Shown here one piece after another: positions 53,845 through 64,000 of a stretch of DNA of 64,000 bases (position 1 is its first letter; every line of letters begins with the position of its first letter). The position numbers were made by a program, and so were the translations under genes. This DNA is from Tetraselmis striata. Its lineage: Eukaryota; Chlorophyta; Chlorodendrophyceae; Chlorodendrales; Chlorodendraceae. Where the stretch lies: positions 1 to 64,000 of the forward strand of contig VCJN01001096.1 of assembly GCA_006384855.1 (NCBI GenBank), read 5' to 3'. The notes under the pieces were generated by a model that was given only the letters and a program-made list of their open reading frames with translations, was not told the DNA's origin and did not search any database.

Positions 53845-55349
53845 GCTGCCTGGAGAGTCGCCCAAAAGCACACACTAGAGGGGGCACATGTCGCGATGTC
53901 AACAGTATGCTGAACTACAGTCCGCCGAACTACAGTCCGCCTGATCACCAGGGCGTTTCCGCTCAGACAGCTGGTGCCATACTGGCTTGTCACTCACTGC
54001 TAATAGGACCTAACCAACGCCCCGACACGATGACATAACGTAAACTGCTGCGCAAGAAGCAGGTGGTGGTGTTCGCATCGGGCCTGGTCAACGGTATCGG
54101 CCGCTCGGCACAAAGGCACAAGTAGAACATCATAGAGCGCTGTGTTACAAATGCGCCCCATACATGAGAGGCAAGCTCTTGCAGAACCAAGGAGACGGCC
54201 TGAATGCTGTTCGCGGCATCCCCAGACTAGTGAGCGCGTTGGGTTCCGAGCTGGTCATCGGATGGCTACTACAGCCGACGGTAATAATTCCCCCCCATCC
54301 CCCCGGCCACACACCACCACCGTGCCTCAGCCCGCCGCGCCTTGGCCGCTTCGCGCCAACACCATAGTCAAACTCCCCGTCTCGAAACATTGCTCTAGCT
54401 GAAACACGAAACTTTGGCTAGGCCGGCCCGTGAACCGCTGCTCAGATACCCGACGGCCCGTCTTGCCTGCCCTCCTGAGTGGCTGACCGGTCGTCACGTG
54501 ACCTGCGGACAACAGACGGCGGCCCGGCACAACTGGCTCACTGCGTCCGGGGGTCCCACCTGTCGGAAACAACCTGCAACGGCTTGCCCGAGGTGCCGAG
54601 GCAGGCACGTTGGGGATTTCTGGGTCAGCCCGACTCCCTTCCGCTTGCGCTCCCAGATTCGGATGGCAACACGGCTAACTTGACGGCTGCTGGCATCACT
54701 CGGGCGGACCAGACCACTCGAGTCCGTTCTTCAGTCGTCGTCAGTAGTCGGCGCGCGGACCCGCGACGAGCGCGTGCGGCAAGGCGGCAGCACACAAGCA
54801 AACGCATGCGCACCGGCCGGGGGACTCCGGGTACCAGTACTTAGTATAGAGTTTCAGAACGTATCAGTAGTTTTCGCAGCTAGACAGCGTAGATTTTGCA
54901 TCAAAATGTACGGGGTCGGCTGGGACCGAAAGATCCAACAGATGAAAGAACAGTGGCCGGTCTGGCGGGGCCCGTACACGGACATATGTGAGTCAATTAT
55001 ACAGGGAATATCCATATATAATCCACAGGACGCACAGGTTCTTCTCTGCTATGGCCCAGTGGCAATAACAAAGCGATCTGCCCATCAATAAAATCGGGGT
55101 GCTGCAGCGCGGAAGGGCGATGTGGCAGATGCCTGGGTGGTGCGGGACCATCAGCCCAGTTCATACGGTAGCCATGCCTGACCCAATCTCTGACTCGACT
55201 GACTCTGACTGATTCAGAGAAACTGTCCCAAAATAGCAAGCCTTAACGGATAACACCGGCCGATTCCACAGGAGAATTGACGTCCAGAGCCGGCTCATGA
55301 GGAAGCTCAAATTTAGCTGACGTTAAAACCGTCACAAAATGCCAACGCC
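53845..55349. other. Intergenic upstream of CLASP; no gene recognised
   Basis: Presumed CLASP 5' region and spacer. ORFs here (for example 54414-54844) have biased composition and no domain. No TATA box is convincing near the CLASP start. Confidence 0.5.
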
Positions 55350-55433
55350 ACAGATAGCATCATAGTGGTTAGCATGCAGTCTGGATGACTGCTGCATGAA
55401 TCAAACAATGAGTTTGAACTCGAAAATGTCTGT
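55350..55433 (+). tRNA. tRNA-like sequence / Pol III-type promoter, probably a pseudogene or SINE head
   Basis: Acagata (55350-55356) can pair with tgtctgt (55427-55433) over 7 bp. tagtggttagc (55363) fits an A box, and agtttgaactc (55411) resembles a B box 48 nt on. A GCAT/ATGC stem flanks the D-loop-like part, and CAGTC/GACTG closes a 5-nt loop. There is no linker after the acceptor stem and the anticodon loop is too short, so it is not a functional tRNA. Confidence 0.25.
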
Positions 55434-55790
55434 AACTGAAAATCGCAGTATTTTCAAATAAAATATCGCTCCGACACAACGGGAGATATGAATCGTCCCA
55501 CAGGGTGTGTCGCCTTTTACACGAAAGCATCGCCGGCCAACTGATGGGAAGTTGCCGAGACAACTGCCAGGGGCAGCACAGGATAGCAGAGGCCATCATA
55601 TGTATTACACACGAGGTATCTCTCGGAGATACACCACCTAACAGGTGACTCTCCCGGAGGAGATCAGAGCTGCTATGACACGAGCCTGAGCTCAGCTCCC
55701 GGAGGAGGGCTAACAGTCGCCCGGAGGCCTAACTGCAGCTACATGAACACCATCACTGGCCAGGCCAGGAGGACTGCAGACTCCACAGCT
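55434..55790. other. 3' side of the gag element; short hairpin, no gene
   Basis: A hairpin gtatctc-tcg-gagatac lies near 55617, and ctcccggaggag is repeated at about 55650 and 55697. A pol gene is absent. Confidence 0.4.
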
Positions 55791-56840
55791 TCATCGACGT
55801 GCACTCGGGCAGTCCCTACTGAAGTGTCCCTTCCTTTGGCAACGATAACAGGTGATGTCCGCAGCAGAAGACCGACCAGAAGGAGACTTCTCCTCGCGCC
55901 GGCCGCCCTCCCTCCGGTCGTCGCTCCCACGGTGAAAAGACTCGGGCTCGCGAGAAGAGGAAGAAGGCTTCTCGCGCGAAGAAGAAGAGGAAGGTTTCTT
56001 GGCCTTGACCTTCTCAATCGCCTTCTTCAGCTCCTTGTAGTCCGCTGAGCCCTTCCCGCCGAGAGGGTCCACTGCATCGAACTCCTTGGCGACTTCCGCG
56101 CCGTACTCGTGCTCCACATGCAGCTTCTTGCCACGCTTGTTAATCCGAAGAGCTACAGTGGTACACAAAGCTAGTGCCGCGGTGATCGTCTTGAACAGCT
56201 CCGCAGGCGACGCTGGCGAGGAAGCAGGAAGATCGGCGCCGTCCTCAACCAAGTCACGCAGAGGCTCCTCCGCCGGTGCCAAAAGGTCGTAGATCTGGAA
56301 GACGTCGTCTAGGTCGCGCTGAAGAATACGAGCATCAGCAGTATGGCGGCGGTGAACCTTACCATCTTTGTCCAGCCAGCCATCCTCGGGTGCGTGGATG
56401 GTGCGAGGCGGGGCTTCCACAGCTGAAGGTTGAGCTGGTCTTTTGCCCTTGCGGTCGTAGTCGGCGTCCCCCTCCGCAACGCGTTTCGAAGCTGAAGCCG
56501 AAGTGGACGGACCGCTCGACGACGCGACTGCCTGCCTAAGCTCAGAGACCTCTCGTTCGATACGGAGTAGAGCAGTAGAAGTATCAGCAACTGCCTGTCT
56601 AGCGGCGACGAGAGGGGGAGATTCAGCTACCCCGTCTGCAGGTAGAGTGTCGCCACCTAGGACAGTGAGATGATTTTCGCGCGAAACGAGTTGCTCGCGA
56701 AGAGCTCTGCGAGACTCAAGTAACTCGTTCCAAACGAGTTCAAACTTGTCTATTGCTAAAACAGAGACGAGAAAGCAAGGCGACAGCACCACAAGCGAGA
56801 CAAGGAGCCACGCCCAAGACGGACTCGTGGAGCGAGCCAT
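55791..56840 (-). CDS. Gag-like protein with C-terminal CCHC zinc knuckle (retroelement)
   Basis: Starting at the Kozak-type caccATGGct (56840) the protein has 349 aa; an in-frame Met lies eight codons earlier (56864). The last residues are CYRCQRKGHFSRDC, a perfect C-x2-C-x4-H-x4-C nucleocapsid knuckle that binds RNA. The middle has a helical segment (ALREQLVSRENHLTV, ALLRIEREVSELRQAV), then ILQRDLDDVFQIYDLLAPAE, a Ser/Arg/Glu-rich linker and a Lys-rich helix. Near the N-terminus lies a hydrophobic run (WAWLLVSLVVLSPCFLVSVL), unusual for gag. It could be a 46-bp unspliced intron (gtctcgc...ttttag) or a membrane segment. No protease or RT follows the stop, so this is a gag-only or truncated element. 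A TATA box lies about 150 bp upstream. Confidence 0.7.
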   Translation of the reverse strand: MARSTSPSWAWLLVSLVVLSPCFLVSVLAIDKFELVWNELLESRRALREQLVSRENHLTVLGGDTLPADGVAESPPLVAARQAVADTSTALLRIEREVSELRQAVASSSGPSTSASASKRVAEGDADYDRKGKRPAQPSAVEAPPRTIHAPEDGWLDKDGKVHRRHTADARILQRDLDDVFQIYDLLAPAEEPLRDLVEDGADLPASSPASPAELFKTITAALALCTTVALRINKRGKKLHVEHEYGAEVAKEFDAVDPLGGKGSADYKELKKAIEKVKAKKPSSSSSREKPSSSSREPESFHRGSDDRREGGRREEKSPSGRSSAADITCYRCQRKGHFSRDCPSARR

Positions 56841-56986
56841 GGTGAGTGCCGGGATCAAACACACTACAGAACGCAGAAGAAATTTGAATTTTTGTAGTCG
56901 AAGATAAACGAAAATGTACCAGTCGTAGAAGACAATATAGTCGGATGCCTTCCAACAACTGAAGGCGCCCCCGGTCCGCGGCCGCC

Positions 56987-56993
56987 CTTTATA
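56987..56993 (-). promoter_or_regulatory. TATA box of the gag element
   Basis: Minus strand gagtataaagggcgg, 147-153 bp before the gag ATG, between GC-rich blocks. Confidence 0.55.
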
Positions 56994-57061
56994 CTCGGCT
57001 AAAGGGCGCCGCCGGACCGGCGCTGGCCGGTACCGGCGTACCGGGCCGGCAGGGGCGTCAC

Positions 57062-57418
57062 TTAACCCTGACGGCGCTGCGAAAACCAGGGTTTCCTAGG
57101 TCGTTCCTCCCAAGGAAACCCTACAGTTTCAAACTCGTCATTCTTTTTTCCGCCCCCGGGACAGGACTGGCACCAGTGAAACCCTTGCAGTGAAACCGGC
57201 ATCGATTCCGAAATGGACTCGGGCGTCAATTCCGATACGGATTCCGACGACGATGAGTCGTCGTTCAGAATGGAGTCCAGCCATTGATCGTCGACATGGC
57301 CCATGAAGTAGCCTATCAGAGTGGAATAGTAGAGCGCAACGTAAATCTTTAGCATATCCGCCGCGGGCTCCGACTGGGAGGGGCGCAGTCTCTCGTGAAC
57401 GATCCCATAAACACCCAA
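57062..57418 (-). other. Open minus-strand frame upstream of gag, probably LTR or leader sequence
   Basis: 118 codons, Ser/Glu-rich (SSSSESVSELTPESISESMP), containing the dispersed repeat. No domain is recognised, and it lies before the TATA box of the gag unit. It is more likely regulatory or repeat sequence than a gene. Confidence 0.25.
57128..57187 (-). repeat. Dispersed repeat (CCCGGG-centred)
   Basis: Inverted relative to 46002-46053, with about 50 bp nearly identical. Part is also present at 4832-4850. Confidence 0.8.
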
Positions 57419-58334
57419 TACGGCTTGTACGGGAATCGAGGAACATGTACACCGTTCGGGTTTTCGGGTTTAGTCCGGTAGGGCCGTGTAAGACGCTGGG
57501 CGACTTTTCCGGGCTCCGCGAAAATCACAGACTAGTAACAATCGCCAAGCGTAACTGCGGAGACGAAAGCAAACCGGCGCTTCTCCCCGTTATCTTGACG
57601 CCGCTCATGTTGGTGAACCTCGGCGAAACGGAACATGAGCGCGCCCATCTGCGGGAATGCGGATCGTGGTTGACGGAACGGGCGGTCATACAATTGTATC
57701 ACTCTCGTATTAATTATTTGCTGATGATGCTCTCGGTGCTGTGCGCGCGCAAGCACGGTGCCAGGATGATAAAGCGCGCGCAGCACGCGAGCAATGACGC
57801 GCCGCGCGCGCCACCTCACTACCGCCCGCGGACGCACATCAGCAGGCGCGCTGATCCGCGTGCTGCCGCCCGTCTTCCGGCTGCTCCGTATCACTGTCTG
57901 CTGCTGCTGTGGGCGTCAATCCAGGGCTCGGGGGCCCCAGTGCTGGCTGGGCACAATAGTCACGCTTGGGTCCTGGCGGCACGGAACACGGTCCGTGAAG
58001 GGGGAGGAGCCGGACTCCCTTGGCGACTGTACCGGCTAAATCCGTGGGAGCGCGGTGGCGTGTTCGGGGAGACGCCGTATAGTACTGAAACATAATACTG
58101 ACGTTGTGACGTCGTCCTCCTCCGAACGCCGCTTTCCGTCCCACGGGGACATGCTCTGCGGAGCTCTGCGTCTTCACAGACCGGCTTGCTCCACTGTAAC
58201 GCTGTGGAATTGGCAGCGGCCTACAATTTGGGTTCCTGAGGTGGCGCAGTCCGTGCGCTGACTCTGCGCGCTGCACCTGGACTACCGGGCAAGGGCGCGG
58301 GCGTCACGTGCGCTGCGAGTACGAGTGAGAGGAA
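57419..58334. other. Intergenic / RING gene 5' region
   Basis: The 216-codon ORF at 57445-58095 has no recognisable domain. The sequence just before 58335 probably holds the RING gene promoter, but I see no TATA box. Confidence 0.4.
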
Positions 58335-59697
58335 ATGGACTCCTACTTGATTGAGCAGCACGTTGAGCTGGAGGTGGACGACCTGCTGTTGACGTTGGTG
58401 GAGGACGCGGAGGTTGTCCTCGAGGGGTTTCTTGCGGAGCGTAATGCGCCGGCAGCAGCTGTGAGTGCGGCGGGTTTGCTTGTGGCAGGAGACCCCAACT
58501 TGAAGTTTTGAATTTGCTTCGTCTCTCCCGCTGGCTTTCTGAAGAGCTGCGCCCTTCCCTGCAGCAGGGGGAGCTGTCTGACCAATTATGCAAGGAAGAA
58601 GATTGGACGTGTGCCATCTGCTTGGACTCTATTGCACTTGCGGAGACAGCAATCGTTAAGGGCTGCGGTCATCTGTACTGCGGTGCGTGTGGCTGCCCAA
58701 ACTTCCCAATTGATGGCTGGACTCCATGCTCAGTGGTAGCCCAAATTGTCGATTAACGCATGTGGCAGGACCTGCCTACGTTCTTTCACCACGGAAACGA
58801 TTCGCCACCTCACTCTGTGCGCTGTCTATTTTTCGCACTCCACCTCACTCTGTGCGCTGTACAATTTGCGCAGTTGGATGCATTTTGAAGTGGTCGCTTG
58901 TGAAGGAGGACAAGGTCACATGCCCGAAATGCAAGGCTCCCTTCAATTTTCTGTACACGTACCGCGCTCTAGATGGGACGCTGAACGACTTCCCACAGGT
59001 ATTGACAGCCCCATCCTCGACCCTGTATGGATGGGGTCGCCCGCTTGCTTCGGATGCTGAGGTGCGCTGCTTTTTTGGAATTCAGGAGGAGTCTGTGGTG
59101 TTGCTCCAGCGGGCTGTGTGGTTCGAGGAGTCTCTCGGAAACTTCAAAGGTAAAGGGATTGCCTTCGAGCCGGAATTTGATGTGCAAGACTGGCTGGAAG
59201 AGGAGTGTTTCGAGTATGATGAGGACGACGATGACGATACCAGCCAGTACTTCATGAACTCCTCTGGAAGTGCGCAATCACACTCTCCCGTCCCCATGTG
59301 CCCGTCCCCCATTCCCCAGTTCATCCTGGGCGTTGGCACTGATACTGCGTGCGTCCGTGCCTTCCGTGCAGGGCGATCGCGTGTCATGATCGGCAACCGT
59401 CGCTGGGGGTCCAACGGGTACATCCAATCTGGCCGCATGGCTGCAAGGCCTGTCGACCCAGGCCCGCACCGTCCCTCCAAAGCCCACCACCGGGTGGCCT
59501 CAAAGGACATCAACCTGGAGCCAGCCCGTGGTCGCAGGGGCGTCGGTTCCCGCGTCCATGCGGGCGCAGAACCATTTGGCACCTCACCCCCACAGCGCAA
59601 AGAGATCCCTGGCATGCCTCCGCCCGAGCCCTCGCCAGCTGGAAAGGGCCGCAGGGCGCGGCGGGCGCGGAAGCGGGCGGCGGTGGACGAGAATTGA
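58335..59697 (+). CDS. RING-finger protein, probable E3 ubiquitin ligase, 4 exons
   Basis: The CDS joins 58335-58460, 58565-58682, 58874-58998 and 59086-59697, giving 326 aa; phases agree and introns are GT-AG. Exon 1 gives MDSYLIEQHVELEVDDLLLT. The RING crosses two introns: CAIC in exon 2, CGHLYC at its end, then VGCILKWSLVKEDKVTCPKC after the splice, a complete C3HC4 finger. Next come PFNFLYTYRALDGTLNDFPQ and, across intron 3, EESVVLLQRAVWFEE, then an acidic run (YDEDDDDD) and IGNRRWGSNGYIQSGRMAAR. That tail is shared with a land-plant RING protein family of unknown substrate. The C-terminus is basic (GKGRRARRARKRA), possibly nuclear. Intron 3 (87 nt) has no stop and is in frame, so retention would add 29 residues. 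Two TGTAA motifs follow at 59767 and 59783. Confidence 0.88.
58805..58860 (+). repeat. 21-bp direct repeat inside RING intron 2
   Basis: ccacctcactctgtgcgctg(t) occurs at 58805 and 58840, the second ending 13 bp before the splice acceptor. A small local duplication. Confidence 0.8.
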
Positions 59698-60179
59698 CCG
59701 TCGCGGCGAATGCGACAGGGCCCAGAGCTCTGCTGCCCACCCGAGCATCGGCGAGTATCATGCAATTGTAAAGTTTGTAGTATGTAAACAAGCGGCAACA
59801 TCCGATGTATCAATTGTTTTGGCGCAAACCCATGTCCGCCGGCGTGCAGCTGGCATGCGGTATGGCGCCGCTGCCGGTGGTTTCAGCTGCATTCACCATA
59901 CAACGGTGTGGAGCATGTACGCTACTACATTCCACACACCCGCCTAAAAAAGGTTTGGTTCGGCGGGGCAATTAGTTTTCCCAATTTCCCACTGGAATGC
60001 GTGGGAAGCGATGATGTCATGTTGGCAGTGTGGCAGCTGAAATCTGGCGGTACGGCTTGTGAGTTACAAGCTGCCTGAGCCGCCGCCATCCATGCACCAC
60101 CAAGGCGCATCAGCCGCATCCCATCCGAGTGCGGCGGGTCACGTATCAGGCGGCCGGAGACTGGCGATTGGAGCCCGCG
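59698..60179. other. Spacer between convergent genes, with poly(A) signals
   Basis: Holds tgtaa at 59767-59771 and 59783-59787 (plus, for the RING gene) and 60064-60068 (minus, for the coiled-coil gene). No gene. Confidence 0.55.
60064..60068 (-). terminator. Candidate TGTAA poly(A) signal of the coiled-coil gene
   Basis: Minus strand tgtaa, 112 nt after the stop at 60180. Confidence 0.45.
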
Positions 60180-62727
60180 CTAAAGCAGGCCGTACGTCCC
60201 CAGCATGCTTCGAACGAGCCCCTGCCATGCGGCGGCGTTGTGGTACAGCGGGCAGTTGCGGCTGCACGCGAGCACGTAGTTGGGGTCCAGGGGCGGGAGT
60301 GTGTGGCATGTGCAGAGGGGCGGCAGCTTGACGCCCAGCTCGGCGGCGCGGGCCTCGTAGTTGGCGAGGCTTGCGCGAGGGAACGGCCCCCTCCTGCTGC
60401 CCATGGCCGCCTCGCCACCGCTGCCAGTGTCAGCCCTGCCCACAACCCGGATGGCGTAGTCAGCGTGTTCACATAAACAAAGGACATATTCTCATTTGAT
60501 ATCCGTCTGCCTAAACGTTACCTGTCGCTGCTGTACGCGGAGGTGGGTTTCGGCGTGCTCCTGCGAGGCTCCACATCAGGGTCTTGCGATTGCCCCAGCC
60601 TCTCTTGGTCGGCTGCGGGCGAGCTCCAGTATTGATAACTGCAGCACAACGCCGCGTCAGCGGCATGGCCTGGCATCACAGGTGGCAAGGGCATGGCCGC
60701 ACAGAGATCCTCGCCCACCTGTGGTGCACCACTGTCTTGAAGGGTGCGTGAATGTCCACGAGGCTTGCCTGCTTCTCCAGTAGAACGCTGTCGTGCTCAT
60801 AGTGCGCAGGCTGTGCAAATGCGTGCCAGGGCAGCATCATGGACCAGCCCTGGTTCAGTACACCCGTTCTCTCTCTCTCTCTCTCTCTGGCATCAAGAGG
60901 GCGTGTAGAAGTACCCACAGAAGTCAAATCGCATCTAGCTGGCCAGCATACCTCCGCTGGGTATTGCACAGTTGGCACATGCCTCGCCAAGTTGAGCCTG
61001 GCAGTCTGCCCTGCCTGGCTAACTAGCTGCATGTTGGACTCAAAGCTCTCCGGGGGAGTTATGTCTCCTGCACAGCAGCGGCGCTGCTTAGTAGCGCCAA
61101 AGGGGCCCAGTGCACACAGCTTGCCGAAACGATCGTGTGGATGAATGGGCGTTCATGGAGCAGGCAGGCAGTGAGTGCCAAGCTGCAAAAACACGGCCCG
61201 AGTGTCTTCATTAAGTCCGCTGCCGCACTCACCGAGAGGGTGTCTCCATTCCGGCAGAGCCCACTCCTCACGGGAGCTCTCAGGCCACTCCTGCACACAT
61301 CAGTCGCTCGTCAGGCTGCGTCTTTCCAACATGGCATTTGCTTGCCATCCATTCGCTGTGCACTCACCCCTTCCTCCAGAGCGTGCGGCTCTGGCAGGCC
61401 ATCCTTCAGCGTCATCTCTTGCATGTCGGCGGCCAGCAGCTCGGGGCGATCCTCGGCCTGGCCGTCATCCGAGTGCGGTTCACCCATGGACAGCTCCTCC
61501 GCCAGCACGTCGCACACTTGAATCTCCTCAAGCTCCGGAGCTTCAGAGCAGGCAGTGGCGACGACTTCCCGCCCAGATGACACGCTGTGGCGCTCCGCGC
61601 TTGGCTGTCGAGCATTGCGCGTACCCATCGGAGACGGGCGAGGGAGGTGTCAGACGGATACGCGGTATGCCTATTGCATGGTATCCTACGGCCGGCTCAA
61701 CACATCCCCTGACCCTGTCGCGCAACTGGCATCCATCGATGGGGACTACGGGTGCCGACGCGATTATAAGGACAAAAAACTACAACCCAGAAGAACGCGC
61801 CATGCCCTTATCGGTCCAATTTCAGACGAATACATCACGATATCATCACGAGAACTGAGAACATTCGCTAGCATCCCATTTCTGAGAGCCGAAAACTGGG
61901 TTGGGTCGGCCCCCGTAGTAGCCCAATGCATACACGTTATCACCACTGAGCCTATGCGAGTGCGGACGCGGTAATAGGAATCACTGCAAATGAGGACCTG
62001 GCCTGCCTGTTGGAGGTCAGATGCAGGCAAAGCTACAGCAAATATCCCTGAAGGGTGCACGCAAAGCCCGATCTCGGGCTCGGCACCCGTACTGGCTCTG
62101 GTTTCCTTTCCGGTACAAGTAGGAGAAACCAACCGATTCTCCTGCATTTTCCTTCCTGCCCCATCCTTAATTCAATGGTGTGTGTACCGAGCGACCAGGG
62201 CGGCCGTGCGCGTACCTGAGACCGAGCGATCGCGGAGACATCGATGGTGTCGCCGTCTTCAGACGCGCCTGCTGCCTGATGCGCGCAAGTCCACAGAGTG
62301 AGTAAGCCGGCAAGCGCAGTAACCTGGGCGTGCATGCAATGCAGCTCTCACCGCTTGCTCTCCTGGTGTTGGGGTCGCCACTGACGGTGGCGATGTGGCC
62401 CCATTGACCTCGTGGAGTGGTGCCTGTGCGCGTTCAGTGGCCCGCGGCCCCTTCTTGTCCATGCTTTTCACACGCGGCTGAGAGATGGACCACGGCTTCT
62501 TGGGGGCAACGGCATGCTGATGCGCGGGGAAGGCGCCCACACAGTCAGAGAAACGGCAGGTGGCACAAAGTGTTCGCATGCGAGCCCGATCGGGTGCCAC
62601 TCAATCCAGGGGCGGGTCGCATATTGACCTGCTTCTGGAATTGATTCAGCGCCTTCTGGCTCCGCATTTCCGTCTGCTGCTTCAGGGCCTCCCTGCGCCT
62701 CTTCTCTGCCAGCTTCCTCTCCATGAC
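60180..62727 (-). CDS. Coiled-coil protein with C-terminal Cys motif, multi-exon (5' end not found)
   Basis: Minus-strand exons, high to low, with GT-AG borders: 62629-62727 (VMERKLAEKRRREALKQQTE, coiled coil), 62352-62516 (KKPWSISQPRVKSMDKKGPR), 62216-62271 (GASEDGDTIDVSAIARSQ), a possible small exon near 62020, about 61600 to 61368 (ELEEIQVCDVLAEELSMGEP), 61233-61290, 60952-61067 (SFESNMQLVSQAGQTARLNL), 60719-60849 (GWSMMLPWHAFAQPAHYEHD), 60522-60638 and 60180-60435. Phases of the last six exons agree. The C-terminus reads LPPLCTCHTLPPLDPNYVLA then CSRNCPLYHN, a C-x-C ... C-x3-C motif. A helical N-part plus this motif recalls CCDC15-type centriolar proteins, but I cannot confirm that. The start exon, above 62727, is not identified. 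Function unknown. Confidence 0.6.
60869..60889 (+). repeat. CT microsatellite
   Basis: (tc) about 10 units, in the intron between the 60719-60849 and 60952-61067 exons. On the coding strand it is a GA run. Confidence 0.85.
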
Positions 62728-64000
62728 CTAACAACAAGCAGCGCGTCGGAGCTATGAGGCGATGTGCGGGAGAACACACTCCCAACCACTTGGCGAATCG
62801 GACACGCCGGATGAGCATGCGATGCAGGAGGCGTCTCACCAGTTCCGCTTCCCGAAAAGCGTCCTCGCTCTGATGCAGGCTGCTCCGATCTACGCGTGGC
62901 CTCAGCAGATCCATTGCGACATTGTTTGCAGACTATGCACGGTGTCCAGATGGGGAGGGGGGGTCACGGGCGTCAGCCGAGCATGTCATCTGGGCTGAAT
63001 CGTCATCTGGGCCTGTCGTTGCTGAATGTCTGCTATAACTATTGCATGGGCAGCTCTTGATGTATTATTGAGGTTCATGTCCTGACATGTTATCAATATC
63101 AACCTGCTACTTTCTACAACCCTTGTCATGAACACAGCCGCGGCCGCAATAGCTGTAAAGCTCCGCAAGTTGGTGAGCAGAGGAGGGAGCAAGCGGGGCA
63201 AGTGACGTCGGGGATTCACCACCACGCCGCCCTCGCTTTGAGGCGGCAAAGACAGATCCGCACATGGGCTGGCGGGAAGCCTGCCAAGCCTGGACAGTCT
63301 GATGCTGTCCTCCCACCCATGAGCAGAGGTCATAGTTCCTTTCGGGGCAATGCCGCTGTGTGTATCCTGCCCACAGGGGGTCGGGGGCAAGTGCCGGCCG
63401 TTAATAAGCAAGCCAAACAGTCATGCGCTTGCGACAGGTGAAACACTCGGAGCAGGAGGTTGGCAAGACGACAAATCCATCCCGCGGCTTCAAGTACGAG
63501 TATAGTTCTGCGCTGGGCTGCGCGTTCGTACACACAGCTGCCATGGCAAAGGCATTGGAAGCAGAAGTAAAGCGTCCATCGAGATGTGAAATACCAACCT
63601 ACATCTACAGCCTGGGGCTTGAGCATGTAATACATGCATCAGTGAATGGTTACAAGGTGCTAACCTCTACTCGGTGACTGCTTGAGGGTAAGCGTGGCGG
63701 TAGTACACACCCTCTCGTGATATGTCGACCTCGCGGATGTCAGTGCGCCGTGGTCAACGTGGTCAACGCGACGGCGAGGAAACGTCGGGCGTTGTTTCAC
63801 GCAAAGGCCGCGTCCCGCGGACAACGGTAGCGGCAGTGAACAGGAACCGCAGGTAACTGCAAGATTATCTGGTCTGCTTCGGAAATGAAGAGCAGCAGAA
63901 GTAAACCACGAGCTGCGGTGCGTCGGCCTGCTGGCTGGGTGCATCTGTGCAAGCACACCCCGCATATCAGCAGAGTGCCACACCCTGCCACTGGGCGGGT
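62728..64000. other. No recognised gene; may hold the 5' exons of the coiled-coil gene
   Basis: The minus frame 62986-63411 and the plus frame 63423-63677 lack domains. Any upstream exons of the 60180-62727 gene would lie here, but I cannot place them. Confidence 0.4.

Noticed and set aside
57445..58095. 216-codon plus-strand ORF before the RING gene
   Set aside because: Mixed composition, no domain, and no splice link to the RING exons.

Overview
The window reads as nuclear DNA of a green alga, most likely a chlorophyte. Evidence: spliced genes with short GT-AG introns (about 80-190 bp); a RING protein whose C-terminal half matches the plant-type tail; a short CCCTAAA (Arabidopsis-type) telomeric stretch; TGTAA motifs, the usual chlorophyte poly(A) signal, 70-150 nt after three host genes; and LTR elements primed from an initiator-Met-tRNA-like site. 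The taxon is inferred; no rRNA or other marker gene is present.

Layout. 1-4 kb: no gene, then an intronless ankyrin-repeat ORF (2844-4043, minus). 4.9-6.6 kb: 5'-truncated LINE tail. 6.9-9.1 kb: TIR element. 9.2-11.1 kb: hAT-like element. 12.5-13.3 kb: small TIR element. 16.4-20.7 kb: decayed minus-strand coding sequence plus an 0.8-kb TIR element whose second copy lies at 23.1-23.7 kb. 21.6-22.1 kb: complete TRIM retroelement with target-site duplication. 25.1-25.6 kb: CTGCAG foldback element. 27.7-33.0 kb: tyrosine-recombinase element, interrupted by a 430-bp-arm foldback that is itself split by an LTR element with identical LTR portions. 33.4-35.0 kb: hAT copy with a perfect 8-bp TSD. 35.1-36.6 kb: DIRS-like gag/RT remnant (minus). 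36.9-42.2 kb: Ty3/gypsy chromovirus remnant (minus) with a Dam-methyltransferase-like domain ahead of the protease. 42.6-45.5 kb: spliced, decayed element with a DDE-like 'DGGPD' protein.

From 46.8 kb the sequence is mostly host genes: pirin (3 exons, plus) tail-to-tail with CLASP, a microtubule-associated TOG protein (16 exons, minus; all phases close to give 1361 aa). A gag-only retroelement lies at 55.8-57.0 kb. A four-exon RING E3-type gene (58335-59697, plus) is tail-to-tail with a multi-exon coiled-coil gene (60180 to about 62727, minus). The last 1.3 kb holds no recognised gene.

The host genes show no pathway link. The main biology of the window is layered transposon insertion into an intergenic block, with unusual features: a methyltransferase-like domain in a Ty3 polyprotein, an apparently little-described DDE-like transposase, nested insertions, and ten long G/C homopolymers with no equally long A/T runs.
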